A stretch of 64,000 nt of DNA from Diphasiastrum complanatum (lineage: Eukaryota > Streptophyta > Lycopodiopsida > Lycopodiales > Lycopodiaceae): positions 44,291,984 through 44,355,983 of the forward strand of contig CM055102.1 of NCBI GenBank assembly GCA_029204225.1. The letters are read 5' to 3'. Below the pieces are notes generated by a model. It saw only the letters and a list, made by a program, of their open reading frames with translations. It was not told where the DNA came from and made no database searches. Shown piece by piece: positions 23,014 through 34,699 of this stretch. Every line of letters begins with the position of its first letter. Position 1 is the first letter of the stretch. The translations under genes and the position numbers were made by a program.

Positions 23014-23030
23014 GGGCCCAAGTGGCCCAA
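23014..23030 (+). promoter_or_regulatory. GGCCCA (site II) pair upstream of SmD2
   Basis: GGGCCCA and TGGCCCAA lie 3 bases apart, about 280 bases before the SmD2 start codon. The TGGGCC/GGCCCA motif is the site II element bound by TCP factors and is common in promoters of plant housekeeping and ribosomal genes. Its role here is inferred. The same pair is kept in unit 1. Confidence 0.4.
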
Positions 23031-23305
23031 TCCCAGATTTAGGGGCAATGGGGACTGTCCCTTGACACTGAGTGGGTATATCTTAAAGGGTGGTCAAGAA
23101 GGCCAAGGATCCTTAGAAACTGGGTTAGAGCCCGTAGATGAAGGACGTGCCCTTGCAAGTAAAGGTAGGTTATTTTTTCTCATATTTTTGCGATCGCTAT
23201 TCTTTTTTGCTCGTCTTCTCCACCTCTCTCCAGCAAGCATACGAGAACGAGGGAGGTGCACCAGCATCGCCAAGATCCAAACGCTTGCCTCGTCTATCTG
23301 ACACC

Positions 23306-25109
23306 ATGAGGTCGGTTCTTCTGTTTTCTCAATTTAGTTTTACGTTTGCAGCTGTTTTTGTTTGTTTTGTTGTTTGCTGTTTTGTGACTGATTTCATTGT
23401 TTAGTATGGTTGTATGCACTAACTCCTCGCAAAAATGTAGTGAGATTTTTTCAGGAAAATAAACATTGCATCTAAGTTTTTTCATCCGGTTAGACTCTCA
23501 TACCAAGAAGGGCATAAGCAGATATAATCCTACCTGTGATGCACTCGGTATTGCCGATATGAGGACTTTATTTTTGTGCTTAGCTTTTTATCGAGATTTT
23601 GCGTTGATGGTTTTGTTGTAACCAACGTCCTTCATGGGATTGTAGTTTTGTTGATCATAGCTTTGTCCAATGCATATAGCCTTTTTTAGGATTTAGGTTT
23701 AGCCTTGCCCTTTGTTTAAAGCATGCCAAAGTGTGTCGTACCGGTAGGCCACAAAATATATGGTTTGAAAAAAATTAATACAATCTAGAAGTAGTAGTAT
23801 TTTGGGTTCCTTGGTTTTTACTTTTTAATACAAGCTTGTTCTAGTCCAAGATTTGAGGTTAATAAGTGGTGTTGCTGTAGTGTTTTTCACGTATTCATTG
23901 TTAGATTTTTAGGTTTGTGCTGTACACTTGAATTTGTGACAATGGTTTGTGTGTGTTTGTTAATAAGCATCATCAGTTCATTTACCAAATCTGCCTGAAC
24001 AAACCCTAAACGAGTGAAATAGATTTCAAATTAACAGTCGCTACTGTTGCTGCAATACGACTTTTGAAAAGAAAGAAATACGATCTAGAATATATGCTTT
24101 ATATAAGTCTTGTTGGTTTTCATATATCAGTTTTGAATAATAGTCTCTTCACCTACGTTGCTTGTGCTCTGGCGCCATCTGCAGTGGAGTAAAGCCCATG
24201 GAGGAGGATACACAAGTAAGTATACCACTATACTTAAATGATCAGGAGCAGAATCACCATCCTTTCCAGTGGCGATTGTAACCTTTTAAGCCTGGTTTAT
24301 TGTGACGTCTTGGATGCACGTATGTGGAATGCATATGTTTCTAAATTTTTATCTGTTGTACATGTTTAAATCAGGAAAAGACAGAAGCAGACGAATTCAG
24401 CACTGGGCCACTTTCTGTTCTGACAATGAGTGTTAAGAACAACACACAGGTGAGTCTGCATACTAATGAGTATCAGTGTTGAATTTGAAGCACAAAAGTT
24501 GCGATGAAGAGTTCTGTTGTTAATTTGTTCACAATGGAGTGTTTCTGGTATTTGAGAACCGTACTGCAGCTACCTTTACCAGACTGGCTTAATGTAGGAC
24601 TTTCCTCGTAAGTTACTGCCCTTGTATTTTGTTACTCACATCGTATGTTTGAATCAGTACAATGTCTGACAAGCTGGTTGTATTTCATGTTAGGTTTTGA
24701 TCAATTGCAGAAATAATCGGAAGCTTTTAGGGCGAGTGAAAGCCTTTGATAGGCACTGCAACATGGTCCTGGAAAATGTCAAGGAAATGTGGACTGAGGT
24801 TTGATGCTCTCTTCCTTTGTTGAAGTTATTGTAACAAGGCAAATATGCTCGTTTTCACCAGAAAGAACGATGAAATTAGTGTCAATTTGAAGTGCAGCTT
24901 GTTACGTACTATCCAACTAAATGCTGTTAAGGACCGTTGAATTTTATGATTACTTCCAATTATTAATTAATTGCAAATCCGGACGTTGCCAGGTACCAAA
25001 AACAGGAAAAGGCAAGAAGAAGGCAAAACCAGTAAATAAAGACAGATTTATCAGCAAAATGTTCCTTCGTGGCGACTCTGTTATTATTGTTCTTCGGAAT
25101 CCTAAGTGA
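23306..25109 (+). CDS. SMD2: spliceosomal Sm protein D2
   Basis: This is the gene for Sm core protein D2, part of the seven-membered Sm ring that binds U1, U2, U4 and U5 snRNAs in spliceosomal snRNPs. Five coding exons are inferred: 23306-23310, 24185-24215, 24375-24449, 24694-24798 and 24993-25109, all bounded by GT and AG. Together they encode 110 residues, close to the roughly 108-residue length known for plants. The start codon is split off in a five-base piece (ATGAG|GT) before an intron of 874 bases, then [10 protein letters not shown]. Sm1 covers FSTGPLSVL to [11 protein letters not shown], including the loop residues [11 protein letters not shown]. The Lys-rich linker is [14 protein letters not shown]. 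Sm2 is [16 protein letters not shown], ending NPK. No stop or bad splice site is seen. It sits in the middle unit of a triplicated block whose other copies are broken. The identification is very secure; only the first exon rests on inference. Confidence 0.95.
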
Positions 25110-25582
25110 TCCAAGCATCGAGATTAAGTGTAAAACTATGGAGCCTCAGAAAGTAAGAATTAATTTTAGCCTTCTGTGAAACTTCAATTTACGACCCACT
25201 CCTTGCTGCTGGTAAATTTGGGAAACTTGGAATCAAAGCAAGATCGTTGTCATACTGCTGCAGCTAGGATCTACATAGCCTCGTCTTTTTTTGGGTTACA
25301 ATGGAGCATTTGAGATTTTTATCTGACTTTTGTATTGTATGTAAAAACCCTAGAAAAAAAGTGCCTCAAATATGTTGTCATTGTCGTCAGAGGTCACTGG
25401 ATTTTGGCCACCTTCTGCCCTCGTCATGGCACTGTTAAAAACATTTTGGTCAATTACCTTAACAAGTAGAGTTCTGTTTTCGTATAGCTATCTAGTATAT
25501 AGGTGCTTGTATGATAAGTTGATTGTTGTGTTAGCACTTGGTTGACGTTTTAGTAGTGGGAATGTTCTTTTCTTCCCCAGTA
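25110..25582 (+). other. SmD2 3' flank and probable 3' UTR
   Basis: This stretch follows the SmD2 stop codon and matches 38978-39447 in the third unit with few changes. It should contain the 3' untranslated region, though no textbook AATAAA signal stands out. It ends where a truncated LTR begins. Confidence 0.6.
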
Positions 25583-25938
25583 CAAGTTTTTATATGGTCC
25601 GAGCTTGGTACAAGCTGTTATGTTTTGCAATCACCAGAAACTGCTAGGTGTCGATCAACACAAGAAACCGAACGCCCTCGATCCACCCCGCCGTAGGATC
25701 CTGGCTATGCACATGCGCACTACCATCCACCAACACCTAGGTAGATAGAACGAAGGGTAACTGAGATTTCCTCTCCTTGTACACCTGCAAGGTAGGAGTA
25801 TCCATGCCCAGCACATATCCCTGATTATCACAAGTGGCATGCATGTAGCCCACGAGTCAATGCTCAAGTCAATAGGCCCAGTCCAACATCCAGTTTTGAG
25901 TTAGGTGTGGGACCCAAGGGGTTGGGTGGTCTTTAACA
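25583..25938 (-). repeat. truncated chromovirus LTR, unit 2
   Basis: On the minus strand it begins TGTTAAAGACC at 25938, matching the LTR at 17011-17522. It is cut off near 25583, after 'aaaaacttgtac', where SmD2 3' flank begins. The same breakpoint is seen at about 39448. Confidence 0.7.
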
Positions 25939-25965
25939 TTCCCTACCCTTAAAAGGACTTTTCTT

Positions 25966-26290
25966 TTAAGGAAGGGAATATGGGAATCTCGGACTAAGGT
26001 CTTGCTCCTTTTCCCAAGTGTCCTTGTTGTTAGAACTACCTTTCCAACGAACCAAGTACTTAGTCACCTCCCGGTCTCTAAGCCCACGTTGACCTACATC
26101 AAGATTGGCACATGCTTCTAAAAGTACAAAAGTTGACAGATCTTCTAACTGAACTAGCTCATCCGCTTGAATCAAACCATCATTTGCTCCAAGTATAGTT
26201 TCATGTCTGATTCGAATCGGCCCGATTCTCAAACAGATTCGAACCGCCCATTTGGAAACCGAATTCGCCGAATCGGATAAGTTAAACTTT
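25966..26290 (-). pseudogene. integrase C-terminus with chromodomain
   Basis: The minus strand has an open frame of 88 codons (26232-25966) that encodes the tail of a gypsy integrase. RIGPIRIRHETIL is followed by EVTKYLVRWKGSSNNKDTWE, a clear chromodomain with the aromatic Y, W and W positions. Chromodomains at this place define chromoviruses, where they guide insertion toward marked chromatin. The purine-rich tract and LTR follow at once. The rest of integrase, reverse transcriptase and gag are missing, so it is a 3' remnant. Confidence 0.8.
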
Positions 26291-26302
26291 TTTGCTTCTA
26301 GG

Positions 26303-27010
26303 ATATCTAGGCATCATTTATTTAGAGTTTGATGGATAGTCACATTTTTAAGTATGCATCAAACCATCATTCTTGTTATTAAAAAATCTTGTAGTGGCAT
26401 AGAAAGAGACGTGCTACCATTTTGTTGGAGCATGTCATGGAAGAAACTCGCAAAACTCGCAAATTATTTACTCGCAGAATGTCAAAACCCCCTTTTCAAC
26501 AGTCTGCAGAAATACACTAAGTGTCGCACAACTCGCATTTTTCGCAATTTTCCGAAAAGTGCAACACTTCAACAGTTTGAAGAAAAATACACAGAGTGTT
26601 GCACATTTCGCGTTTATCACATTTTTTCGAAAACTGCAACACTTGCCTTCGGCTTCTTCCGTTTAATTATTTTGAAGAAGTTAACTTATGCACAGTTCGA
26701 AAAGTTTAACTGTTTTCAACACCTTCGGCTTTTTCGCAAAATGTGAAGAGAGAGAAATTTTTCAAAGGTCATCTACTTTCAAGAATTGAACTGTTTTAGG
26801 GCACCTTCGGCTTTTTCGGAAAATCTCGAAGAGAGAGAAAAAATGCTGAAGGTCGTCTATATTGAACTAGGAACGTTCCAAGCCACTTCTCAGAATTTGC
26901 GAAGTGAGAGAAAGCCACTTCTCCTAAAATGCAAAGTGAGAGAATTGTGACGTCCTCGTCAACATTCCCTACAGGTTGACTGTGTACACACTGTATAGTT
27001 GTCATCACAA
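26303..27010 (+). repeat. tandem repeat with CTTCGGCTTTTTCG core
   Basis: Two units of roughly 90-100 bases each contain CACCTTCGGCTTTTTCG followed by 'aagagagagaaa' (about 26717-26805 and 26806-26900). Further left, 'aaactcgcaaaactcgc' and the phrase 'aaatacac…agtgt' also repeat. The left edge resembles the flank near 6660-6790. Open frames across it have no recognised domain. Confidence 0.55.
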
Positions 27011-28440
27011 GGCAAATACTTCCAAGTACAACAGCTTACCTAATTAGATGACAAACATTTATTGTAATTAATACATGGATGAAGTCTATAAATGAATCAT
27101 CCAGGCACACTCTACGTGATGCTCCGTCCATGAGACGAATGATTTTGAGCCTCCCAATTACGCCGTCATTTTGGTTGTAAATGTCATTGTTGTGCTTCAG
27201 TGTAATATAGCAGCAACACGCTTTTCTATCTATGTATAACGTAGATGAATGCTTATTGCGATTTGAATGCACTTCATTGTTGTTTGATAACACTTGTTCA
27301 CTCACTTTGATCAGAACACGGACATCTACAACTCCTCAACTTCTGAGCAGACGATGGTTGTCTTTGACGCCTGAGGAACTTGCGTTATCATATTGCTCTT
27401 TCAATCTATTTTAGAATTGAACTTCTTATTTAATTCATTTCCAGTAATACCATATACAAACCATATCTAATCTCTTCGGTGGACTATACTCATTTTGTTT
27501 TTGTGAATATGAATTAATTATTACATTATGAATATGAATATGAATAAGTTATTACATTATGAAAATAGACAAATGATGTGTTTGGATTGTTTCAAAAAGA
27601 TTACGCAAATGTGTTCGACCAAAATATGTTCTTGAGATAGCTTTGTGCAAAATATGCTCGTAAACTAAATTATTTGACTCATTGATGTACATAGATCAAC
27701 ATTATGGTGTTGTTAGTGCATGATCGGAGTGTTTTATTTTCTAATTTTCTTTGTTACTATGTCTTGAAAATAGGACCTCAATTTTACTTGAATCTATTTA
27801 GTATTTTGAAGATCGTTGTAATGCGTTGTTGATGTGTGTTTCATGGTTAAAGAGCGTTTTGCCAATCCAAGACGCATCTAGGTTTGTCCCTTTGTGTATG
27901 AAACTTTCATAGACCCATGTATACTTAGGACTTGGTAAGTTTTTAGATTGGACCATACAACTTTGGATTTTCTTGCTTCAATTTATTATGATATTCAAAT
28001 AAGACCATTCACAACCATTTCTCAAGATTTCTCCATGAGCAAGAGAAAAAAAGATTTCTTGATGCTATTCATTATGCATACTCAAGCATGTGAAATATCC
28101 TACAAAATGCACAAACAAATGCAATCTAGACTATATGGTACACAGATAAAGATCATTTGTTTGAGTGATTCCCCTGTGCGATTGATTGATTGATTGATTC
28201 TTGATGTACGCTAACACTAGCAAGTGGTACGCTGCCAGCCTTGGGAGCTCACGCTTACGAGAATCCAGGACAAATTAAATATATTGTGGCTCAACTCTCT
28301 CCAATATAGGTGCTCCAAACCTAATATTTACTTCACATAATTTTCTATGCAACCAAATCAAGAGCACGTACTGTGCCAGTTGAAAGGAGCTACAGGGCCT
28401 CCAATTAATGTAGACACACAATATTGGAAGCATGTCTTGA
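27011..28440. other. gene-poor AT-rich stretch
   Basis: No coding frame with a known domain is visible. It includes short simple repeats ('atgaatatgaatatgaata' near 27525 and four or five copies of 'gatt' near 28180). The phrase near 27367-27400 resembles one at 53364-53400, at the start of a gypsy fragment. Confidence 0.5.
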
Positions 28441-29423
28441 GCTGCGGACATGGGTAGACTTGGAATTTTTGGAAGTTCCAGAGTCAGATCAGACACGACG
28501 AGCCTTTCAGTAGTTGCTGTGCTTGGACAGCCTGGTCTAAGAAGATCACCCTTAATTGCCTGTCGAGGGAGCCTCTTTGAACACCAGTTGATGGCAGCCA
28601 CTTTGAATAAGGAAAGAAGCTTTTATATTCTAGTGTAAATTGGCACTCTGAGTGCTCCTACTGCCTCAGCACTGTCGACAATATCCCCTCAAAAAATTGT
28701 TCCATATCTTGCTATCACCACAGACCCTGCAACAAGAATTCCCAACTCTTTCAGCTTCTTCATCTCTTCCATAGTTGGCATACACAACCTCCGCAGTGAC
28801 CTCTCCAGCAAAGCTGCCACATGAATGTGAGATTTCCAAACCTGATCGCTATGGATTTAACTTGCGCTTGCATCTTCATTTGTGGATTTGGCGAAGCGCT
28901 ATTGCTTGCACACTCAAATATCACAGTCACAGATATAGATGAGGCTTTGATTGTAATATCGGCATGCCAAAATTTGCATATCCTGCATCTGATTGGCTCT
29001 GTGTCAAAGTCTGCTCTTGGCATATTCACAAAAATGTAAGCCTGATCACGCTCGCCAACAGCTACAGTCGCTTGGTGAGCCTTGAAATATCCGGATGTGA
29101 GGCTAGATATGATGGAATCATTGCATTAGGCCAATGCTGCATCATGCTGAAAGAGCTGACATAGGCGTTTGGTGGAGGCTGGTTGGCAACTTTTTTGCAC
29201 TTGTTTCAAGAGTCTTGGGCTACAAAATAGTAAGGATTTGGATGTTGATCCTAGGTTGCCAGAGCTGCACCTTAGTTACTGCCACGCTCTAGAATGCTTG
29301 CAGTTGGATATTCGAGATCTGCGAAGCTTTGCTGCATTGCTGATACTAGATAGGTTGATGGAAAGTGAGGGAGCTCGAGATACATCCAAGCATAATATTC
29401 GTCTAGCCACAAAAAAGAAATAG
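28441..29423 (+). pseudogene. leucine-rich-repeat (F-box/LRR-like) remnants
   Basis: Pieces of a cysteine-containing leucine-rich repeat protein can be read in several plus frames. Examples are ACQNLHILHL in one frame (from about 28821), LVSLEISGCEARYDGIIALG followed by QCC in another (to 29163), and LPELHLSYCHALECLQLDI (29169-29423). The spacing L..L.L..C…D.GI.AL…C resembles plant F-box/LRR ubiquitin-ligase adaptors, which select targets for SCF complexes. I do not see a convincing F-box. Stops and frame changes between the pieces indicate a pseudogene, although unrecognised introns could explain some of them. Confidence 0.4.
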
Positions 29424-29659
29424 AAATGCTCTTAGTATCATGAGTTGACTAATTAGCAAGGATGTAGCTTTAAGATAGAATCAGCTTAACTTATATTAAG
29501 CATCACTTTCTTTATTCATGTTCAAGATAGAAGTACAGTACTCGACTTTGTTGGCCCCAAACAAACGTGATAAAGCTAAGGAGCTCTTCTTCAAAAGGCT
29601 CTTTCTGGAAAAGAAAAAGATCAAATAACATATATAGAAGCTCTTGAAAAGGCAGGATA
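29424..29659. other. short spacer, nothing recognised
   Basis: AT-rich DNA between the LRR remnants and the next frame, with no motif seen. Confidence 0.4.
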
Positions 29660-30452
29660 ATGGATTTTAAAATATCAGCCGCCGGTCAATCTATCATGAA
29701 AGTTTTAGTTCAACATGCTTATCTTCACAAAGAGCTCAACATTCAGGATTTGACTCCAAATGATAGAAAAAAATGCAATTGCAAGTATACGATTAATATG
29801 TACATATTCAGAATAAATTTGTTTAGTATTAGCATTTTTTTTATATTCAATTTTTCTCACGATATTTTTGTTGGTTTTGCATATTTGTATCCATCAAATT
29901 TCGTTGAATGGCAATCAGTTCAATCTATTGTAGGAATAATTGATGTCATACATTCTGATATCGGTATTTTACAATATAAAGGTCGTTCTCCACAACCATT
30001 TTAGAGTCAAGAGTTTTTTTTTTTCTATGATTACACCTACATTCCTGATAAAAATGGTTTAGTGGGTAGATTAGAGCCATATCCTCCACCAGATTCAGCA
30101 ATTTCAAAAAAATTTCGATCTAGACTTTTTATGGATATTCATAATATATTAAAATGTAGCACTGGTTCAAAGAATAATAGATTAAGTTGGTATCTACCTT
30201 TTTTCTATTTTTGTTGATTTTTTTTCAAAATGCAATGTTTGGCGAACGAAAACAATGTTTATTTATAAGGACTTGAGTGATGAAATGCTCGTCGAGTTGT
30301 TGGATGATCGTTGGGATACGAAACAAAATGAGCAAGTTGAGTGCAGAGTATGTAAGTCATCAATGACATTTAGATATCACATCGAAAAATGAATGTTCGA
30401 AGCCTGATATCAATGTTTCTATTGGTCCACATGGCTGTGAAAATGATAAAAA
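29660..30452 (+). pseudogene. unrecognised AT-rich gene remnant, 5' part
   Basis: I do not recognise the family. A 114-codon frame starts at 29660. It includes the stretch DLTPNDRKKCNCKYTINM, then a hydrophobic run (FSISIFFIFNF) that could be a translated intron, then YLYPSNFVEW. After one stop the same frame continues (YDYTYIPDKNGLVGRLEPYP). Frame changes then lead to a segment with a Cys-X2-Cys pair (ECRVCKSS) near a His, which might be a small zinc site. The copia element is inserted at 30453, and a matching tail reads on at 35470-35518. Base composition is more AT-rich than its neighbours, and the origin is unknown. Several breaks make it non-functional as it stands. Confidence 0.4.
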
Positions 30453-31224
30453 TGTCAGAAATGGTGAACTCCTGCAACTTTGCTACAACACAAATATGAA
30501 ACGAAGGTCGAACAGAGAACAATTTGCGTAAGTCAACGTCCCTTGACTCGAAAGATAAACGATTCACGAATCATTTGCGAATCGTAAACATACCTCAAGG
30601 ACCACAAAAATCGCAAAGGGACCAAAACGAGAAGACACGAAAGAAACGAAAGAAAACGAAAGAAACGAAAGAGAATCTTTTGCACTGCCAGCTGGCAGCT
30701 CAACGGGCTTGGAGTCTCAAATTTCACGCCCAGCTGAAATGAGTAGCAACGATGGAGAGTATTTGATTAGTTGATTAGCATTAACTAGTCTTGTGATTCT
30801 TTGTTTAGCTGTCTTATAAACTCCACGTAATGGAGATATAAAATATCCTTTTTGGATCATAAAATAGGATTCTGTAATTCTGTAATACAGAGAGAGACAT
30901 AGCGAGTATAGCAGAAAACGAAAAATACTAGAAACGAAAGAGCTGTGCATGAAAGTTTGCCAACGAACAGAACACAACAAAAGAGCAGAGTGTCAAGCCA
31001 CCAACGAGCGAGACACTGACGATCTCACTCTAAAAATCAAACTGATAATTGATTGCTCTATTTTCGTGCATCTCCTTGTCTTACGCTATCTTGATTGCTA
31101 GAATGGAATCTGTTCTGTGATGTGTAATCGTGTGTCTAGGTTCCTGTGAAGCTTCCGCGCAAAAGAAAAATTCAAAGACACAAAATCGTTCGCGACAACG
31201 AAAACGAAAAACCCGTTTCACGAC
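30453..31224 (+). repeat. copia element 5' LTR
   Basis: It starts TGTCAGAAATGGTGAACTCC and is about 772 bases long, matching 34700-35469. Aligned starts of the two LTRs differ at roughly one base in ten, mostly transitions, so the insertion is not recent. A TATA-like 'gatataaaatat' near 30833 could be the LTR promoter. The 5' flank ends in a run of A, and A follows the 3' LTR, so a 5-base target duplication is possible but not informative. Confidence 0.85.
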
Positions 31225-31225
31225 T

Positions 31226-31238
31226 TGGTATCAGAGCC
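31226..31238 (+). other. copia primer-binding site
   Basis: TGGTATCAGAGCC lies just after the 5' LTR and is complementary to the 3' end of initiator tRNA-Met, the usual primer for copia minus-strand DNA synthesis. Confidence 0.85.
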
Positions 31239-31289
31239 AACAAATTATCACTATTGAAATATATGCAGTGATCTTCTAGACAACACAAT

Positions 31290-34200
31290 ATGGCTACAAC
31301 AATCTAGACAAGAGTAGCAATCAGTCTTGATGGCACAAATTACAGAATCCGGAAATTCAAAATCAAAACACTTCTGAAAGGCCAAGGCATCTGGTCGGTG
31401 ACCGAACTCTCAGAGGTGCAGCCTCCAGAGGGAAACCCGAGGAGAGCTAAATGGATCAGAAAAGATGAGCGCGCAATGGTGATCATCGTTTCATCCATAA
31501 ACGAATATCTACTCATGTAGATTGAAGACTGCGAAAGCAGCCATGCAGCGTGGAAAAGATTAAAACAGAAGTATGAAGTGAGGACTGCAGCTTCAGTCAT
31601 GCACCTTCACAATCAACTGCAGTCCATATGATGGGATGGCAACCAATTAGATCAACACGTTGAGAAGATCAGAACGATCTTCGCTCAACTCGTTGCATCA
31701 AGACAGGAGCACCAGGTCCCAGCACCACAGTAGCTACTTCATGAAGTCTCTACCGACGTCCTATCAACCTTTGCTGCCAGGAGCACTTTACGTGTCTTCA
31801 CTCAAAAAAGATCTACTGTCAGTCTCCAAGATGGCAGATCTTGGTATTCGAGTTTTGTTCGACGATAACACATGCCGCATGATCGAGAAAGCGACAAACA
31901 AGTTGCTGACGGTTGGATGCAGAGAAGGAAATTTCTACCAAGTCAAGATAGTCAGCAGCTCTGATAGCATATTAAATGCATCAGAAAATGAAGATCAGAA
32001 TTGGCATAGGAGAATGTATCATCTGAACATGCGGAGCCTGCATGACCTGTGCAAGAAAGACATAGTCACAGGCCTCAAGATATCAAGGCCCGAAACTGAG
32101 TCCTACGAAGTCTGTCAAAAAGGCAAACAACATTGGAATCTATTCACACATGAGGTTGAGCTCGTCCACTTTGATGTCTATGGACCAATGAAGATGGATT
32201 CGCTCTCAAGTTCGAGGTATTTTCTGACATTCATATATGATTACAGCCGGATGACCACGATCTACTACCTAAAGAAAAAATCTGAAGTGTTTGATTCCTT
32301 CAAGAAGTTCATGGCATTTGCAGAGCGACACACCTCAAAGAAGATTCAGATCCTCAGATTTGACAATGGAGGAGAATACAAAAGCAAAGAATTCTCAAAA
32401 TTCTGCGAACAACAGGGGATTGAACACCAGTTCACTCCTGCATACATACCAAAATACAATGGTGTCGCAGAAAGAAGAAACAGAACGCTAGTCGAAGGAG
32501 CCTGATGTATGATGGCACAGGCTCAATTGTCAGGTCAATTATGGATTGAGGCAATAGCTACAGATGTACACCTGAAAAACAGAGCTACAACGACAGCGCT
32601 GGAAGATAAAACACCATACGAAATGTTGACAGGTAGAAAGCCTGATCTATCATACGTACGTGTGTTTGGATGTGCAGCATACAAGCACATTCCAAAAGAA
32701 AAAAGAAACAAGCTCGATGATAAATCAGAACAAACCATCATGGTCGGATACTCGAACGGAACACGAGTGTATAGGCTCTACAATCCAACAACAAAAAAGG
32801 TTGTTTTGAGCAGAGATGTGAAGTTCGATGAGTCTATATTTCCTAGACTAAAAGACGAAAGAGACCATGAGATCTTCACACTGCTGCCAATTCAAGAAGG
32901 AGATCAAGGACAGACATGAAAGCAGAATGCAGAGCCACAAACTCCAGAGCAGCAGGAAACAGAAGTTCAACCCCACGAACAAGAAACGTTCGAGCAGCGA
33001 CGAAATGACCCTAGAAGGTCAACAAGACAAAGAAGACCTCTAGACCGTTTCTTTGACAATTTTCAGTGGAGAAAAGACACGCAATTCGAGTACTGCAGCT
33101 TCACTGAAGAGCCAACAACATATCAAGAAGCTGTCCAGAGTCTAGAGGAAGAATTCTGGAAGCAGACAATGTTAGAGGAGATCGAGTCGATGAGGCAAAA
33201 CGAGGCATGGACATTAGAGCCACTGCCAAGAGAACAGGAAAATAGTCGACTGCAAGTGGGTATACAAGAAAAAAATGAAATCAGATAGCACCATTGGCCG
33301 CTACAAGGCAAGGCTTGTTGCAAAGGCTACACACAGAGATATGGTGTTGATTATTTCGACACATATTCGTCGATGGTCAAAATGACAAGCATACGACTAC
33401 TCCTTGCATACGCCACACAACACAATCTGGAAATTCACCAAATTGATGTGAAAATAGCCTTTCTCCATGGAGATCTAGAGGAGAAAATCTTCATGAAGCA
33501 GCCTGAAAAATTTGAAGACCCCGACAATCGAGAATATGTCTGTCGGTTGCAAAGATGCATCTATGGTCTAAAACAGGCATCAGAGCTTGCTATAAGAAGC
33601 TCAATGGTCTTCTTAAGTCTCTAGACTTCAATCCTACACAACCGGACTATAATGTCTACATAAAAAGAGTAGGAAAGGATTTTGTGATACTGACCATATT
33701 CGTGGATGATTCCCTGATGATAGGAAATTTCTTAATGCTGATCAAAGACACAAAGAGTCAGATTTCTGAAAGTTATGAAATCACAGATCTTGGAGAAGCA
33801 ACGAAATGCCTTGGGTTGGAGATCAGAAGAGATCGAACAAAGGGCGAAATACACCTGAGTCAGTCAAAATATGCCAGGAAGGTGCTAAAGCAGTACCACA
33901 TGATGGACTGCAAAGAAAAGGCCACACCAATGATAGTTGGAGCCAAGCTAACGAAGCAGGATTGCCCAAAAATGGAAGAGAAAGAACAGAATATGGCAGG
34001 TATACCCTACCAAAACTTAATCGGTAGTCTGATGTACCTTACAATTTGAACCAGACCCAATCTAGCTTTCTCTATTTACGCCTTCAGCCAATTCTCTTCC
34101 AATCCTGGCATGGCACATTGGCAAATGGCAAAACGAATCCTACAGTATCTGCAGGGTACCCAGAATATGGGATTAACCTACAAAAAAGAAAACAAAAGAA

Positions 34201-34660
34201 AAGGATTCGAGCTGCACCACTATAGTGATGCAAGCTGGGCGAGCTGCAAAGATGACAGCAAGTCTATAACTGGAGGATGTACAATAGCATGTGGAGTTGC
34301 AATTAGCTGGATATGCAAAAAAACAAACTTTGGTGGCTCAATCCTCTTACGAAGCTGAATATGTCGCAGCTTCAAAGGTGGCGAACGAGGTAGTGTGGCT
34401 GCAGATAATGCTGGAAGCAATCGGGATACCACAAGAAGGGCCATGCACGATGATGGTGGACTCTCAGAGTGCCATTTATCTGTCCCAAGATCATGTCTTC
34501 CATTCAAAGACAAAACACATACCTCTGAAGTACCATCACATTCGAGATTTAATCTCGAAAGGAGAGCTCCAAGTTTGGTAAATAAAATCAGAAGACATGA
34601 TTGCAGATATGCTCACGAAGCCGCTCGACAAGCCACTCTTTGACAAGCAAGAAAGGGCAA
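31290..34660 (+). pseudogene. copia gag-pol polyprotein, decayed
   Basis: Gag begins near 31290 (ISLDGTNYRIRKFKIKTLL). After several stops it jumps near 31760 straight into the protease-integrase linker (ALYVSSLKKDLLSVSKMADL), so the zinc knuckle and the protease active site are deleted. Integrase follows, with the HHCC region broken, FIYDYSRM, the catalytic DNGGEY and then YNGVAERRNRT; a stop falls at 32503. Reverse transcriptase has YGLKQAS, a frameshift, and FVDDSLMIGN, an FVDD variant of YVDD. RNase H has YSDASWA, a frameshift, AQSSYEAEY, and the C-terminal SKTKHIPLKYHHIRDLI. The domain order protease-integrase-RT-RNase H is typical of Ty1/copia. The frame is broken at least six times. 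Confidence 0.9.
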
Positions 34661-34686
34661 TTGGATTAAACGTGCAAAGCTGCAAG

Positions 34687-34699
34687 GTTCAAGAGGGAG
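34687..34699 (+). other. copia poly-purine tract
   Basis: A purine-rich run (aagagggag) stands directly before the TG of the 3' LTR. It is the usual plus-strand primer of LTR elements. Confidence 0.65.

Noticed and set aside
26386-26398. Right end of a CACTA transposon ('atcttgtagtg')
   Set aside because: The match is short, and the sequence aligns with the repeat near 6690, where the motif is absent; no subterminal repeats are nearby.
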